Below, piece after piece: positions 43,581 to 53,865 of a stretch of 64,000 bases of DNA (its first letter is position 1; every line of letters begins with the position of its first letter). The position numbers and the translations under genes are program-made. Origin of the DNA: Taeniopygia guttata (lineage: Eukaryota; Chordata; Aves; Passeriformes; Estrildidae). Location of the stretch: the NCBI RefSeq assembly GCF_048771995.1, contig NC_133027.1, positions 6,258,001 through 6,322,000 on the forward strand, written 5' to 3'. Under the pieces are notes generated by a model. It did no database searches and was not told where the DNA came from. It saw only the letters and a program-made list of their open reading frames with translations.

Positions 43581-44100
43581 TCTTCTTCACTCTTGCTCTG
43601 CAACAGGACAAGAGGGAAAATAGAAGAAGGAAAAGCTCATGGGTTGAGGTAAGGACAGGGAGATCACCCACCAGTTACTGTCATGGAGAAAACAGACTCT
43701 AATTTCAAAAAATTAATTTAATTTATTGCTGTTTAAATATAGAGTAGGATGGTGAGGAACAAGCACAAAATTAGGGTAATATCCCTTCCACCCTTCTTCA
43801 TCACAGTTCAAAATTCACTCTTTCATTTCCAGCTTCTCCACCTCCTCCCCAACGAGGTGCAGTTGAATAGGGGTTGCAGTCAGTCCATAAAAAGTTTTCT
43901 CTTCCACTCCTTCCTCTTCACACTCTTTTCCCTGCTAGACTGTGGACCCCAGCTGTGGGCTGCAGTCCTTCAGGATCAGATGTCTCCAATATGGGTGCTC
44001 CTCAGACTGCAGTTCTCCAAGGTACAGCCACCCTACCCAGTGTTACAAGTGGTAATATTACAAAAAACAGAGACACAGCAGAAAGAAATGTAAACCCAAA
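43581..44100. repeat. LTR-like interspersed repeat, unit 2
   Basis: Same element order as at 40277 (gggttgaggtaaggacaggg, atcacccaccagttactgtc, aatttaatttattgctg). It is longer here because it keeps a segment (ggctgcagtccttcaggatc) that block B replaces in units 1 and 4. Confidence 0.6.
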
Positions 44101-44457
44101 CACAAATAAAGCTGATGCTGAGTAGAGTCATTTTTTAATCAGCAAATGCCAAAGCGTTTGAGGAAGGTTTGCAGCACTCTTATTGCCCCTTTGCACCCAG
44201 CCCATCTACCAAGTCTAAATGAATGTGTTATTGACAAGAATTGAACTCTGAGAATTACTAAAATGCAATACTAGCAATAGTCTAAGTCATACTAATTCGG
44301 TTCAAAGAATTTGGATGATTTATTCTTAACTTTGGTGGTAAAGAGAGAACATCTGTATCATCTACACTGCCCAGAGGGTTGCATTAAAGATAAACTGACT
44401 TTTGTCTTATAGTGAAATATCAAGATTTTGTGTGGGCTCCACCATATGTTATAGTTT

Positions 44458-45411
44458 CTACCTTATGCAAAGCTTGCACTTCACACAGCATAGAATCTTT
44501 ATCAGCGTCTTTTCCATCTTGGGATTGCTGAAAATCAGAATAAGGGAATGAACACTTGGAAAAGCACACAGAAATATTAAACTAAGAAACATTACATAAT
44601 TTCCTCCATTTGTTGACTTATTTCGTGACAGGATCAAAAACATAAAGTTCATACTATATATTATAAAAAAGGAGAGAATAGATTTCATTGCTTTGATGTG
44701 GGCATCCATGCTGAGGCTGTTCATGGAGTTTTTCTGCATCTTGCATTTGTGTCTCCAAAGAGAAAAGAGAAGGAGAAGGGTAGAACAGATGACTGCTGTG
44801 AAAGAAATGGCAAATCCAAAGCCATAGATTAAGTATGTCTGGAAAAAAATTTCATCCATTTCGCCACTTAGTTTTGAAGAATTTCCTTGCCCGGTGGAAT
44901 TGTGGCTGTTCCTGAGCTTTCTAACAGCCAAGTCACAGGCAATGATGCTGATAACCAAGGCTGAGAGCAATGATGCCAACAAAAGCCGGGGTACAATCCT
45001 GTCTGTTTTTACTTTCAGGTAGATGAAGAACCGGTTCCTGAAATTGGCAATCTTTATACAATAAAAAACAGAAAGGCAGGCTGAAACCCACAAGTTGGAA
45101 CAAGTAAAAAAACTTTGAAAAAATATAATTCCTTGAAATGTGGGTTGAACATAAAGGCAATTAGGATAAATAAATGAAAGGAATTTATATACCCATGTGA
45201 TGCATAAATAGCAAAACCTGGAGCATCCCAGCAGCAGCAAGATCTTCTCATTAGAGTTCAGGGTTTTCTTTTTGACCCAGGCAATGCAAAGCACACAAAT
45301 GATGAAAGCATTTATCCACATGCCAGCAAACACCTCCAGGGACATGATGGCCAAAGCCATGACCCCATATGAAGTGACATTGGATTGCTGGGAAGAGTGA
45401 CAAGCTTCCAT
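44458..45411 (-). CDS. Bitter taste receptor type 2, copy 2
   Basis: Intact single-exon TAS2R of 317 aa. The N-terminus is MEACHSSQQSNVTSYGVMAL, with the shared KKKTLNSNEK loop, NSLSMDAHIKAMKSILSFF at ICL3-TM6, HSLILIFSNPKMEK in TM7 and tail CCVKCKLCIR, shared with copy 3. ECL1 (PNCLYVQPTFQG) and the TM4-ECL2 stretch (LASLLSALVISIIACDLAVR, then N-S-T) are unlike the other copies. It lies 3.1 kb downstream of copy 1 in map order, same strand. Confidence 0.95.
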   Translation of the reverse strand: MEACHSSQQSNVTSYGVMALAIMSLEVFAGMWINAFIICVLCIAWVKKKTLNSNEKILLLLGCSRFCYLCITWVYKFLSFIYPNCLYVQPTFQGIIFFQSFFTCSNLWVSACLSVFYCIKIANFRNRFFIYLKVKTDRIVPRLLLASLLSALVISIIACDLAVRKLRNSHNSTGQGNSSKLSGEMDEIFFQTYLIYGFGFAISFTAVICSTLLLLFSLWRHKCKMQKNSMNSLSMDAHIKAMKSILSFFIIYSMNFMFLILSRNKSTNGGNYVMFLSLIFLCAFPSVHSLILIFSNPKMEKTLIKILCCVKCKLCIR

Positions 45412-45525
45412 GCTGCAAGCTGGGGAGCAGAGCTGTGCTGGCCAAGGGGCTGTGGCAGCAGAGCCTGAGGCTGGTCAGTGGCTGCTGTTGTGGAGTGTCA
45501 GGGGTGGCAAGAGGAGCTTGAGAGA

Positions 45526-45579
<54 letters not shown>

Positions 45580-45655
45580 CTGGGCAGCAGGGCAGGTGCA
45601 GGGATGTAAATGTGCTGGGTATCCCCTTACCCGGGGCCAGTGTCACTCTTGACTA
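45412..45655 (-). promoter_or_regulatory. Conserved 5' leader with interrupted CAG repeat, copy 2
   Basis: On the plus strand it reads (CTG)10 TTG (CTG)6, so the coding strand has a single CAA interruption. The flanks match the leaders of the other copies almost base for base. Confidence 0.85.
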
Positions 45656-47440
45656 TTTGAATGTTGGTTTTGGGGGGTGTGTTGGGTGACACAAACAGCA
45701 GAGATGTTTTTCTGTGGTGGAGAGTGTTGTGATTTTGAGACTGATCCCTGTCAGAAAGACTGAGCCTGTCCCTTGCCCGCTGCCGATGTGGTGGTAGAGA
45801 ATAACCCCTGAGTGCTGGCTCTGCCCTTTCCTGGCTACTGTATCTTCTAAACTGAACCCTCTCCTGAACATCTGTATCATCTACCTGGAGATGATAAAAA
45901 AAAATTAACAAAAAAATCAACCCTGGCAAAAATTAGCCCTGTCCTGGTCAGTACCAGGACAAAATGGTACAATAGCAGGATTACACCGTGACTGTGGCTT
46001 GGAATCAGCTCTGTGTGAGGGATCTGGTACCTTAAAAAAAAGTAAAGGTGTATTTAAATCTGAATCTCTAGTGCTCGGTTTTCAGATCAAGAAAATATGG
46101 ATCAGGTGCTCAAAAGACATGAGTCTGCTTTTTGTTCAAGTCCATGTCCTCTGGCACCCTCAGGAATGGGAAAGATTCTCCAGGACATTGTATCTACCAG
46201 ATTATGGGGATTTTTTTGGTGCCTCTTTGCAACTCAGAATGCATTAGAGTGCTGATTTTATGCCCATGGAGGGACACACAGCTGTACTGGGATCTGAGAG
46301 ACACTGCACACAGGCTGCATTGATTCCATCTGAGCTTGGCTTAGGCTGAACATCTTCCCTCTGCAGAATCCTTCTTTATTATAGGAAATCCCAGAGGATT
46401 AGCCTTCGTTAGGTAACTGATTAGGCTATTGGTTGCCCAGTTTCTTCTGAGCAAATCTATTCCATCCATAACTGGACTTCAATGCCCAGAAGGCCACAAT
46501 TGTTTCAGGATACAATCCTGGAAAATGAAGTGAAATCTCCTCAGGGCAGTTGTTATGAACTTGTTATGGGAATATTAATTCAACTCCAAATCCTTCTTAG
46601 CTCCAGAAGGTGGATTGGCATGTTATAAAGTGGCATTAATTATTTGTTTGCTTTTTTCTGGGCTGTTGCTGTTTAAGGAGAGTTGGGCAGTTTGGTGAGG
46701 CAGCCTGCTAGAATGTGTGGTGTTTGGAAAAAGGGATACTGCAGTGGTTGAGAAGTTGTTCTGGCCTAAATGGTTGTGCCTCTCAGTTCAGAAGCAGGAA
46801 GGAAGTTTTTTGAAGGTGAGATGAGAAATACACACCTGACACTGGGAGTGAGGTAAAACGACCCTCTGAGCCTGAGCTGGTAAAATAACTGGCCAGTTCA
46901 GGTTCTGCTCTGTTCATGCTGGTGTGAAGGAAACTTTCCTGTCCCACCACCCAGGAGGCTCTCTGACAGTCATGTCCCACCACCAGAGACTGTCACTGCG
47001 GGTACCAAAGCCCCTTCACCGTGGGCAGCTGCCCCATTCCACCCCCTACACACACCACGCTCAGAGCCACACCAGGTTTCCTCACCAGCTTGTCACTGGC
47101 TTTCCCACAGTAGAGTCTCAGGCCTCTGGATCTTTAAAGCACTTTAATCATGGCACAGCAACACAGAAGCAGCTCAGTCTGGGTGCCTCTGAGGAGGTAA
47201 CCCAAACAACTGGATCCCTGGGATTTTGTGTCCTTCCTGTCCATGCACATGAGGATTGGAGTGTCTTAAGTGTCCAGTCCCCTGGCTGGTGCCACAGGTC
47301 CCTGTGCCCTTTGCTGTGCAAGGCTTGGCACCATGCTTGGGACTCCCAGTGCTTCCCCACAACCTGCAGCTCCCACTGCAGCTGCTCCCTGAGCTGTCTG
47401 CACTGAATGTATTCCTCCACACTGGAACTATTTCACATTT
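45656..47440. other. Spacer between TAS2R copies 2 and 3
   Basis: The first part repeats the upstream flank of copy 1 (tggttttggggggtgtgttg, gagactgatccctgt). The part at 46.8-46.9 kb resembles 43.38-43.50 kb (ttttttgaaggt, ccctctgagcc), showing that the duplication units extend this far. No gene is seen. Confidence 0.45.
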
Positions 47441-48124
47441 GCAGGCCCTGTCATGGTGAGTTGACCTAGGGCAGCTCTCAGAGCCCCACTCAGTCACTCC
47501 TTCACTCTCACTCTGGAATAGGGCAGGGGTCACAAATAAGATGGAATTGCTCATGAGTCAAGATAAAGACAGGGGAATTACTCACCAATTGTTCTCACAG
47601 ACAAAACAGACTTGGCACAGGGAAAATCAGTTTAATTTATTGCCTATTGAAAACAGAGTAGGATGATGTAGAACATGCACAAAACTAGAATATTTTATCT
47701 TCACACCCCCCCCCCCCCCCCAATAATCTCGGGGTCAATTTAACTCATTCAGAGATTCTCTACCACCTCCTCTCCTCAGGAAGACAGGGAATGGGGGCTG
47801 TAGTCAGCTCATAAAAAGTTGTCTACTTCAGTCTTCTCCTGCTCCAGCATGTCTTCCTCCCATGGGCTGCAGTCCTTCAGGACTTTCTTTTCCCAGAGGA
47901 ACCACAACAGTCGCTGATGAGATGAGCAGTGTCCCATGGTGGGTCCACTGGAGTGCCTGGAACTGGCTTTTCCCAGCATTAGACATCACCAGATTGAGAC
48001 CCCGCCGGCCTCCAGCTGAAACTCCTGGCCCAGGCACCCCGTACATCTGCCTGTGGGTCACTGCAAGATGAAGCTGTGGCTTCATTCCACACTGCACCTT
48101 GCCCAAAACCCACCTTCCTGGGGC
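47441..48124. repeat. LTR-like interspersed repeat, unit 3, with poly-C run
   Basis: It begins catggtgagttgacc and contains attactcaccaattgttctc, aaaacagacttggcacaggg and cagtttaatttattgcctat, the same order as the other units. A homopolymer of about 18 C lies near 47703-47720. Confidence 0.6.
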
Positions 48125-48425
48125 TGTAACTGAGCCAGAGTGCCCTGGGAAAAGCCAATCTCATCTCCAGGTCAGGCCAGGAGAGCAGTGACACGGAGCA
48201 GGCAATCCTGTCCTTGCAGGCAGTGGGCACAGAGGAACGCAGGGCTGGAGTGGGCCGGGGGCTCAGCACCCCCTGAGCTCCCCGGGGCCGTTCCTGCCTG
48301 GCTGTTTGGGGGTCAGGGACCAGCCCTGGTGAGTTCTCACAGAGCTATCAGCCAGACAGGGATACAGCCCATAATACACCACACAGCACAGGGCCACGGC
48401 AGAAGTAAAGGTAAACCAAAATAGA
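48125..48425. repeat. Duplicated 3' block B, unit 3
   Basis: Nearly identical to the blocks at 40691 and 52428, with small indels such as the loss of ACTGCCA at gctatcagccagacaggg. Confidence 0.9.
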
Positions 48426-48767
48426 GAAGAAGCTGTTGTTTCATTCAGTCAATTCAATCAGTGAAAATCAAAATGTTTGAGGCAGGTTTGCAGTATGGTT
48501 ATTGTCCTTTTGCATCCAGTGCCTGTACAAGGCCTAAATGACTTTGCTACTGACAATAATTTAACTCCAAGAGCTGTTTTGATTAAATGCAAATATAAAT
48601 TCATTTGCCTCATAATAATATTAGTTTTAAGAATTTGAAATGGATATTCTTAACATCTAAGTTGAACTTCTCTGCAATCTATACTGCCTGGAGAGTTGCA
48701 ATGAAAATTAATTGAACTTGTTTTCTCTAAAGATATTTTGCATGAGCTCCAGCTTTTTTTTCAGTTT

Positions 48768-49721
48768 CTACCTTATGCAAGGCTTGCACTTCACACAGGA
48801 GAGAATTCTAAGCAGTGTCTTTTCCATCTTGGGATTGCTGAAAATCAGAATAAGGGAATGAACACCTGGAAAAGCACGTTGAATTAAGCAACTAAGAAAT
48901 ATCACATGATTTTGGTTCTTAAGTGAATAAATTAGAGTCAAGATCAAAAACATAAAGTTGATGCTGTACATCACTAAGAAGGAGAGAACAGATTTCATGG
49001 CTCTGATGTGGGCATCCATGCTGAGGTCCTTCATGGAGTTTTTCTGCATCATGCACTTGTGTCTCCAGAGAGAAAAGAGAAGGAAAAGAGCAGAAAAGAT
49101 GACTGCCATGAAAGCAGTAGTATGTAAAAAGCCAGTGAGAAAATAAATAGGGAAAAAATGTTCCTCTATTCCATTAGTTGCTCTCCAAAGTTTTTCTTGG
49201 CAGGTAAAATTGAAGGTTTTACAGATAGCTTTATCAATTGTGTTGTAGACAAGAATTCCAATAATCAGGGAGAAGATCACTGACCCCAACAGAACCCAGG
49301 GCACCATCCTGTCAATTTTTACCTTCAGGCAGACAAAGAACATGTTCCTGAAATTGGCAATTTTTATACAATAAAAAACACAAAGAAAGGCAGAAACCCA
49401 CAAGTTGGAACTATTAAAAAAGCTGTAAGAACCTTGAAGGAGTTGAAGTATGGGATGAACCAGAAGGCAATAGGGGAAAATATTTGAGACAAAGTCATAT
49501 ATCCATGAGAAACACAAATAGCAAAACCTGGAGCATCCCAGCAGCAGCAAGATCTTCTCATTAGAGTTCAGGGTTTTCTTTTTGACCCAGGTAATGCAAA
49601 GCACACAAATGATGAAAGCATTTATCCACATGCCAGCAAACACCTCCAGGGAGATGATGGCCACAGTTGTGACCCCATATGAAGTGACATTGGATGTCTG
49701 GGAAGAGTGACAAGCTTCCAT
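48768..49721 (-). CDS. Bitter taste receptor type 2, copy 3
   Basis: Intact single-exon TAS2R of 317 aa, beginning MEACHSSQTSNVTSYGVTTV and sharing the KKKTLNSNEK loop, KDLSMDAHIRAMKSVLSFL and HSLILIFSNPKMEK. It ends CVKCKPCIR like copy 2. ECL1 (YDFVSNIFPYCLLVHPILQL) and ECL2 (CKTFNFTCQEKLW, containing an N-F-T site) are the most divergent of the array. The CAG leader here is only five units. Confidence 0.95.
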   Translation of the reverse strand: MEACHSSQTSNVTSYGVTTVAIISLEVFAGMWINAFIICVLCITWVKKKTLNSNEKILLLLGCSRFCYLCFSWIYDFVSNIFPYCLLVHPILQLLQGSYSFFNSSNLWVSAFLCVFYCIKIANFRNMFFVCLKVKIDRMVPWVLLGSVIFSLIIGILVYNTIDKAICKTFNFTCQEKLWRATNGIEEHFFPIYFLTGFLHTTAFMAVIFSALFLLFSLWRHKCMMQKNSMKDLSMDAHIRAMKSVLSFLVMYSINFMFLILTLIYSLKNQNHVIFLSCLIQRAFPGVHSLILIFSNPKMEKTLLRILSCVKCKPCIR

Positions 49722-49929
49722 GCTGCGAGCTGGGGAGCAGAGCTGTGCTGGCCAAGGGGCTGTGGCAGCAGAGCCTGAGGCCGGTCAGTGGCTGCTGTTG
49801 TGGAGTGTCAGGGGTGGCAAGAGGAGCTTGAGAGAGCTGCTGCTGCTGCTGCTCTGGGCAGCAGGGCAGGTGCAGGGATGTAAATGTGCTGGGTATCCCC
49901 TTACCCGGGGCCAGTGTCACTCTTGATTA
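49722..49929 (-). promoter_or_regulatory. Conserved 5' leader with (CAG)5, copy 3
   Basis: Same leader as the other copies with only five CAG units (plus-strand CTG from 49837), the shortest allele in the array. Confidence 0.85.
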
Positions 49930-50805
49930 TTTGAATGTTGGTTTTGTGGGGTGTGTTGGGTGAGACAAACAGCAGAGATGTTTTTCTGTGGTGGAGAGTT
50001 CTGTGATTTTGAGACTGATCCCTGTTTGATCAGTGTCAGGCCTGAGGATCTGGGTTCTTCTGTCCCTTCTTTACCTATGATGATCGTGCAGAGCCCTGGC
50101 TGTGCTCAGCAGGTCAGGGGACTCACTGTCCTTCTTAGTCTGAGAGTCTGGGTGCTGCAACCTTCAACCTAGATGCTGGAATAGTGGAGTTTATTTTGAT
50201 CCTTCACAGTCATTGAAATCTATGTTTGGTTTACCAATGGTATTCCCTTAAGAGTAAGTGAAGGGCCACTTAGTGGGGCAGGTGAAGGGAGCCTCATAAA
50301 GTAAAGCTGGAATTTTTGCAGCTTTAATTTGCAGCATATGGAGGAAAAGAGTAAAAATCAGTACAAGTCCCTGTGCCAGAGTTCCAATCTCATCTGCTGG
50401 GAAAGTGAAGGGTTTTAAAGGTGGTACCATGCTGGATTTCCTCCACACTGCAATTCCCTAAAGCTTCCAAATTAATTTATACCCTGAAAGCTGTGAGGTT
50501 CTGCCAGACAAGTTGTGTTAAGCTCTGTAGGGCATGGACTGCCCATGCACTCCGTGTTAGTACAGGACCTGTTACATTAGGCCTTGCACATCAGGACCAC
50601 AGTAACCAAGGAGATCTCATCCGATGCTCTGGTGGAACCAGGAAAAATGAAACCTCAACAAAGAGCTCTATGGCTACAGGAAATGAACCACCAGCATTTT
50701 CTGTCTTCCAAATGATGATAGCCATGATTTCTGTGGGGTATAAGAGCCGGCAGTATGTTACACGAATATTCATATCACAATATCCTAATTGCATTATTTT
50801 TGTCG
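49930..50805. other. Upstream flank of TAS2R copy 3
   Basis: The first 130 bp are shared with the other units (gatgtttttctgtggtgg, agtgtcaggcctgaggatct); the rest is unit-specific and has no gene. Confidence 0.4.
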
Positions 50806-51425
50806 ATCATAAAGTCTTGGAATGTGACCCAGAGCAGTTTTCCATACCATGTCAGCACTGGGCAGCCACTCTCATTGACTTCTGACATCTCTCATGTGTC
50901 AGCTTCCCTGGGCTGGGCACATCCTGCATCTGTCCCCATGGGCTGTGCAGGGCGGCTGTGCTGATGGACACCCTGTCCCCTCCAGTGCCAGCTGAGTGGG
51001 GCTGGTGCACAGGACAGGGATTCTGAGCTGGGTGTCACATTCTCAGGGGTTTCAGGGGATGCAAGGAGGGACCCCTGTGTGGTTTGCTGGGGCTGTGGTG
51101 TTTTGTGTGGTAACATCTGCAAGGTGCTGGATTTTCCTGCTAAGTCTTGCGGTATGTGAGGTTGTGAGGGATGGATGTTGCACTGCATGTAGGGAATAAG
51201 ATGGATCTTCCAGGGCTTTCCTGTGAAAGTGGTCAGGGATGTTCATGAGCAGCAGCAGGGGAAGAAGGGAGGTGTGGCTGTTCCTGTCCTTTCAAGGCCT
51301 TTCACAGGGGAGATGTGTCCAGAAGAGATGCTTACCATGTGCCTTTGGACCTGAGCTGGTGGCAGAATTGACCAATTCAGGTTCTGTTTTGTATATGCTG
51401 GCACTATTTCGTGTTTCACCTGCTG
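50806..51425. repeat. Duplicated block A, copy 2
   Basis: Nearly identical to 39655-40276. It lies immediately before the fourth TAS2R unit. Confidence 0.9.
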
Positions 51426-52427
51426 TGATGGGTTGACCTCAGGCAGCTGCCAGAACTCCTCCCATCTCTTCCTTCTCTCACACCCACAGGCCGGGCAGGG
51501 GTGAAAAACAGGATGGAAAAATTCATGGTTTGATGCGGCTTTCGGGGGTCACTTGCGGCTGTCCCCCGTCCCTCCCCGGCCCCCCGGGACCCCTCCGGCT
51601 AGCTGTCCCCTCAGGGGACCGGGGTTTGCCGCGGTCCCGCTGCACTGGGCTCACCAGACAGCGGCTGGGTTAGCACGGTCCGAGCGGCGGTGCGCCTCGG
51701 TCGCCGCAAGGAGTCGAGATAAAGAGACGAAGAGAGGTCAGTTGTGTGCAGTCCAGAAAGATTGTATTGCCTGAACAGTTGCAGGGACAAAAGACACTGG
51801 GCTACTGCCCAGATACAGTTTTATACAGCAAAATTAAGAGATAAGGTCTAAACAATAGAGACAGTGTTCAGCATGGGCTCATCAGAGTCACCCCAGGGGT
51901 CAGGTCCAATGGGAACTGCTCAGGGGTGGGGAGAAGGGGATTTACAGAAAGGTGCTGAAGCGAAACTTCCCCGAAACAATGGGGCATACATAAATGTATC
52001 TTTCCCTCATACCTAAATGTATCTTTTCCTCAGCTTCCAACTCCCCAAGGCCTTTCTAAATCCCTTCCTCCACACTACCACGCTAGCGTGATAGCAACAG
52101 TTTGAGATTAAGGCAGGGAGATCACTCACCAGTTACTGTCATGGACAAACTGTATTTGACATCAGGAAAATTAATTTATTGAAATATAGAAAATAGAGTA
52201 GGATAGTGAGGAAGAAATAGAAAACTTGATCGCACTGCCTCCACCACCCTTTCATCCAAGGCTCAACTTCACTCCATCATCCCCAGCTCCTCCACCTCCC
52301 CCACAACAGCAGCACAGAGGCAAATCCAATAGGGGCTACAGTCAGCTCTTAACAAGTTGTCTCCTTCACTCCTGACTCCTCAAGCTGTTTCCCTGATCGA
52401 GAGCAAAGCCTGTTAGCTGGTGTTCCA
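51426..52427. repeat. LTR-like interspersed repeat, unit 4, split by a solo LTR
   Basis: The element begins gtgatgggttgacctcaggc, is interrupted at 51534-52099 and resumes with attaaggcagggagatcact, caccagttactgtcatggac and ctcaacttcactccatcatc. It matches the uninterrupted copies in the other units. Confidence 0.65.
51534..52099 (-). mobile_element. Solo LTR of an endogenous retrovirus, 566 bp
   Basis: The insert starts TGCGGCTTTC and ends GATAGCAACA (TG...CA on the plus strand) and is flanked by GTTTGA direct repeats at 51528-51533 and 52100-52105, a 6-bp target duplication. On the minus strand a TATAAAA box (about 51820-51830) precedes a GC-rich stretch, consistent with U3-R-U5 read on minus. 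No internal retroviral genes remain. A 6-bp duplication fits class II (ERVK-like) elements; the family is inferred. Confidence 0.85.
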
Positions 52428-52735
52428 CTGAGCCAGAGTGCGCTGGGAAAAGCCAATCTCATCTGCAGGTCAGTCCAGGAGAGCAGTGACACGGAGCAGC
52501 AATCCTGTCCTTGCAGGCAGTGGGCACAGAGGAACGCAGGGCTGGAGTGGGCCGGGGGCTCAGCACCCCCTGAGCTCCCCGGGGCTGTTCCTGCCTGGCT
52601 GTTTGGGGGTCAGGGACCAGCCCTGGTGAGTTCTCACAGAGCTATCAGCCACTGCCAGACAGGGATACAGCCCATAATACACCACACAGCACAGGGCCAC
52701 AGCAGAAGGAAAGGTAAACCAAAATAGAGATAAAC
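52428..52735. repeat. Duplicated 3' block B, unit 4
   Basis: Nearly identical to 40691-40990, and closer to it than to unit 3 because both keep ACTGCCA after gctatcagcc. Confidence 0.9.
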
Positions 52736-52834
52736 CTATGTATTGCAGCCATTTCATTCAATGAATACCAAAATATTTGTGGAAGGTTGTCAGTATTGTT
52801 ATTCCATTTTTTTTGCAGCCAGTTTGTGTACCAG

Positions 52835-53616
52835 TGTTGGATATTTTTCTGTTCCATTAGGAGTATAGAAATTTGGCAGAAAGTAAAGCCCTTGCTGGTC
52901 CTCAGAGATCAAAGGGTATGGGTGCAGCTCAGCTTAATTTCTGATTATGGCAAATTCACCACATAAATCTTGTCATGTTCAGTAAGAACTTTCAGAGTCA
53001 CAGAATCACAAATAATGCATTTTATTGTAGACATAAAAATTTAGAATTGCCACTAATAAATACACTCATTGGATTAGCTCTAAATATATTTAGAAAAAGA
53101 AAAAGAAAAAACAGAAGAGCAATGGGTAATTCATTAAGCTCAACTTCACCATCAGCTGGGCCTGTGAACAGACTTTCACCAGGGTACAATCTGACACAGT
53201 TGAAAGAGCAAATCTTTAAAAAGAGGTGTTCCCTGCCTTGGGGAGGAGAGTGAACCAATCCTGTTGTCCTGTCTGCACAGTGGGGTCATATTCTCCTCCT
53301 CTGCCAGGGAGGATTTCAAATGCCAAATCTATACTTTTGGGAGAAGTGCAGGTGAAGCTGTAGTCAGAATACCTTATTGCTGCCATGGTAAATGGTGGTG
53401 GGCAGCCAACTGCTATGGAGATGAGGGATATCCAGGGTTCAACTGCAAAGGCTGTGAGTCTTGGGCAGAGGCTGAACACTTAATTAGCATCACCCCACTG
53501 GGCTCAGGCAGAGGTTAAGGGCCTCTGCCTGATGATCCATCCCCCCACCTACAGACTCGCATGTCCACATTAATCCCTTAACAACACAGGGGCTTAGGCA
53601 TCATTCTTACCATCAG
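52835..53616. mobile_element. Unit-4-specific insertion, unclassified
   Basis: Units 1-3 read straight through from the cagcc..gtac sequence to (g)(g)cctaaatgac, but here about 780 bp intervene, starting TGTTGG and ending ACCATCA. TG/CA ends hint at an LTR-type insert, but I could not find a clean target duplication. It may be a composite, or the other units may share a deletion. Confidence 0.45.
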
Positions 53617-53865
53617 GGCTAAATGACTTTGTTAACAACAAAAATTTATTTCAAAGATTTAGCTAAATCTAAAAATGATAATAATGTATTTAGCTCACAA
53701 TAATTTAGCTCAATAGATATGAATGAAGTTTTATTAACTTGGATGTTGAAGACTGATCATCAGTATCATCTACACTACCTGGAGAGCTGCATCAGAAATT
53801 CAATTACTTGTTTCCTACAGTAAAAGATCAACATTTTGCATGGGCTCCAGCTTTTATCACAGTTC

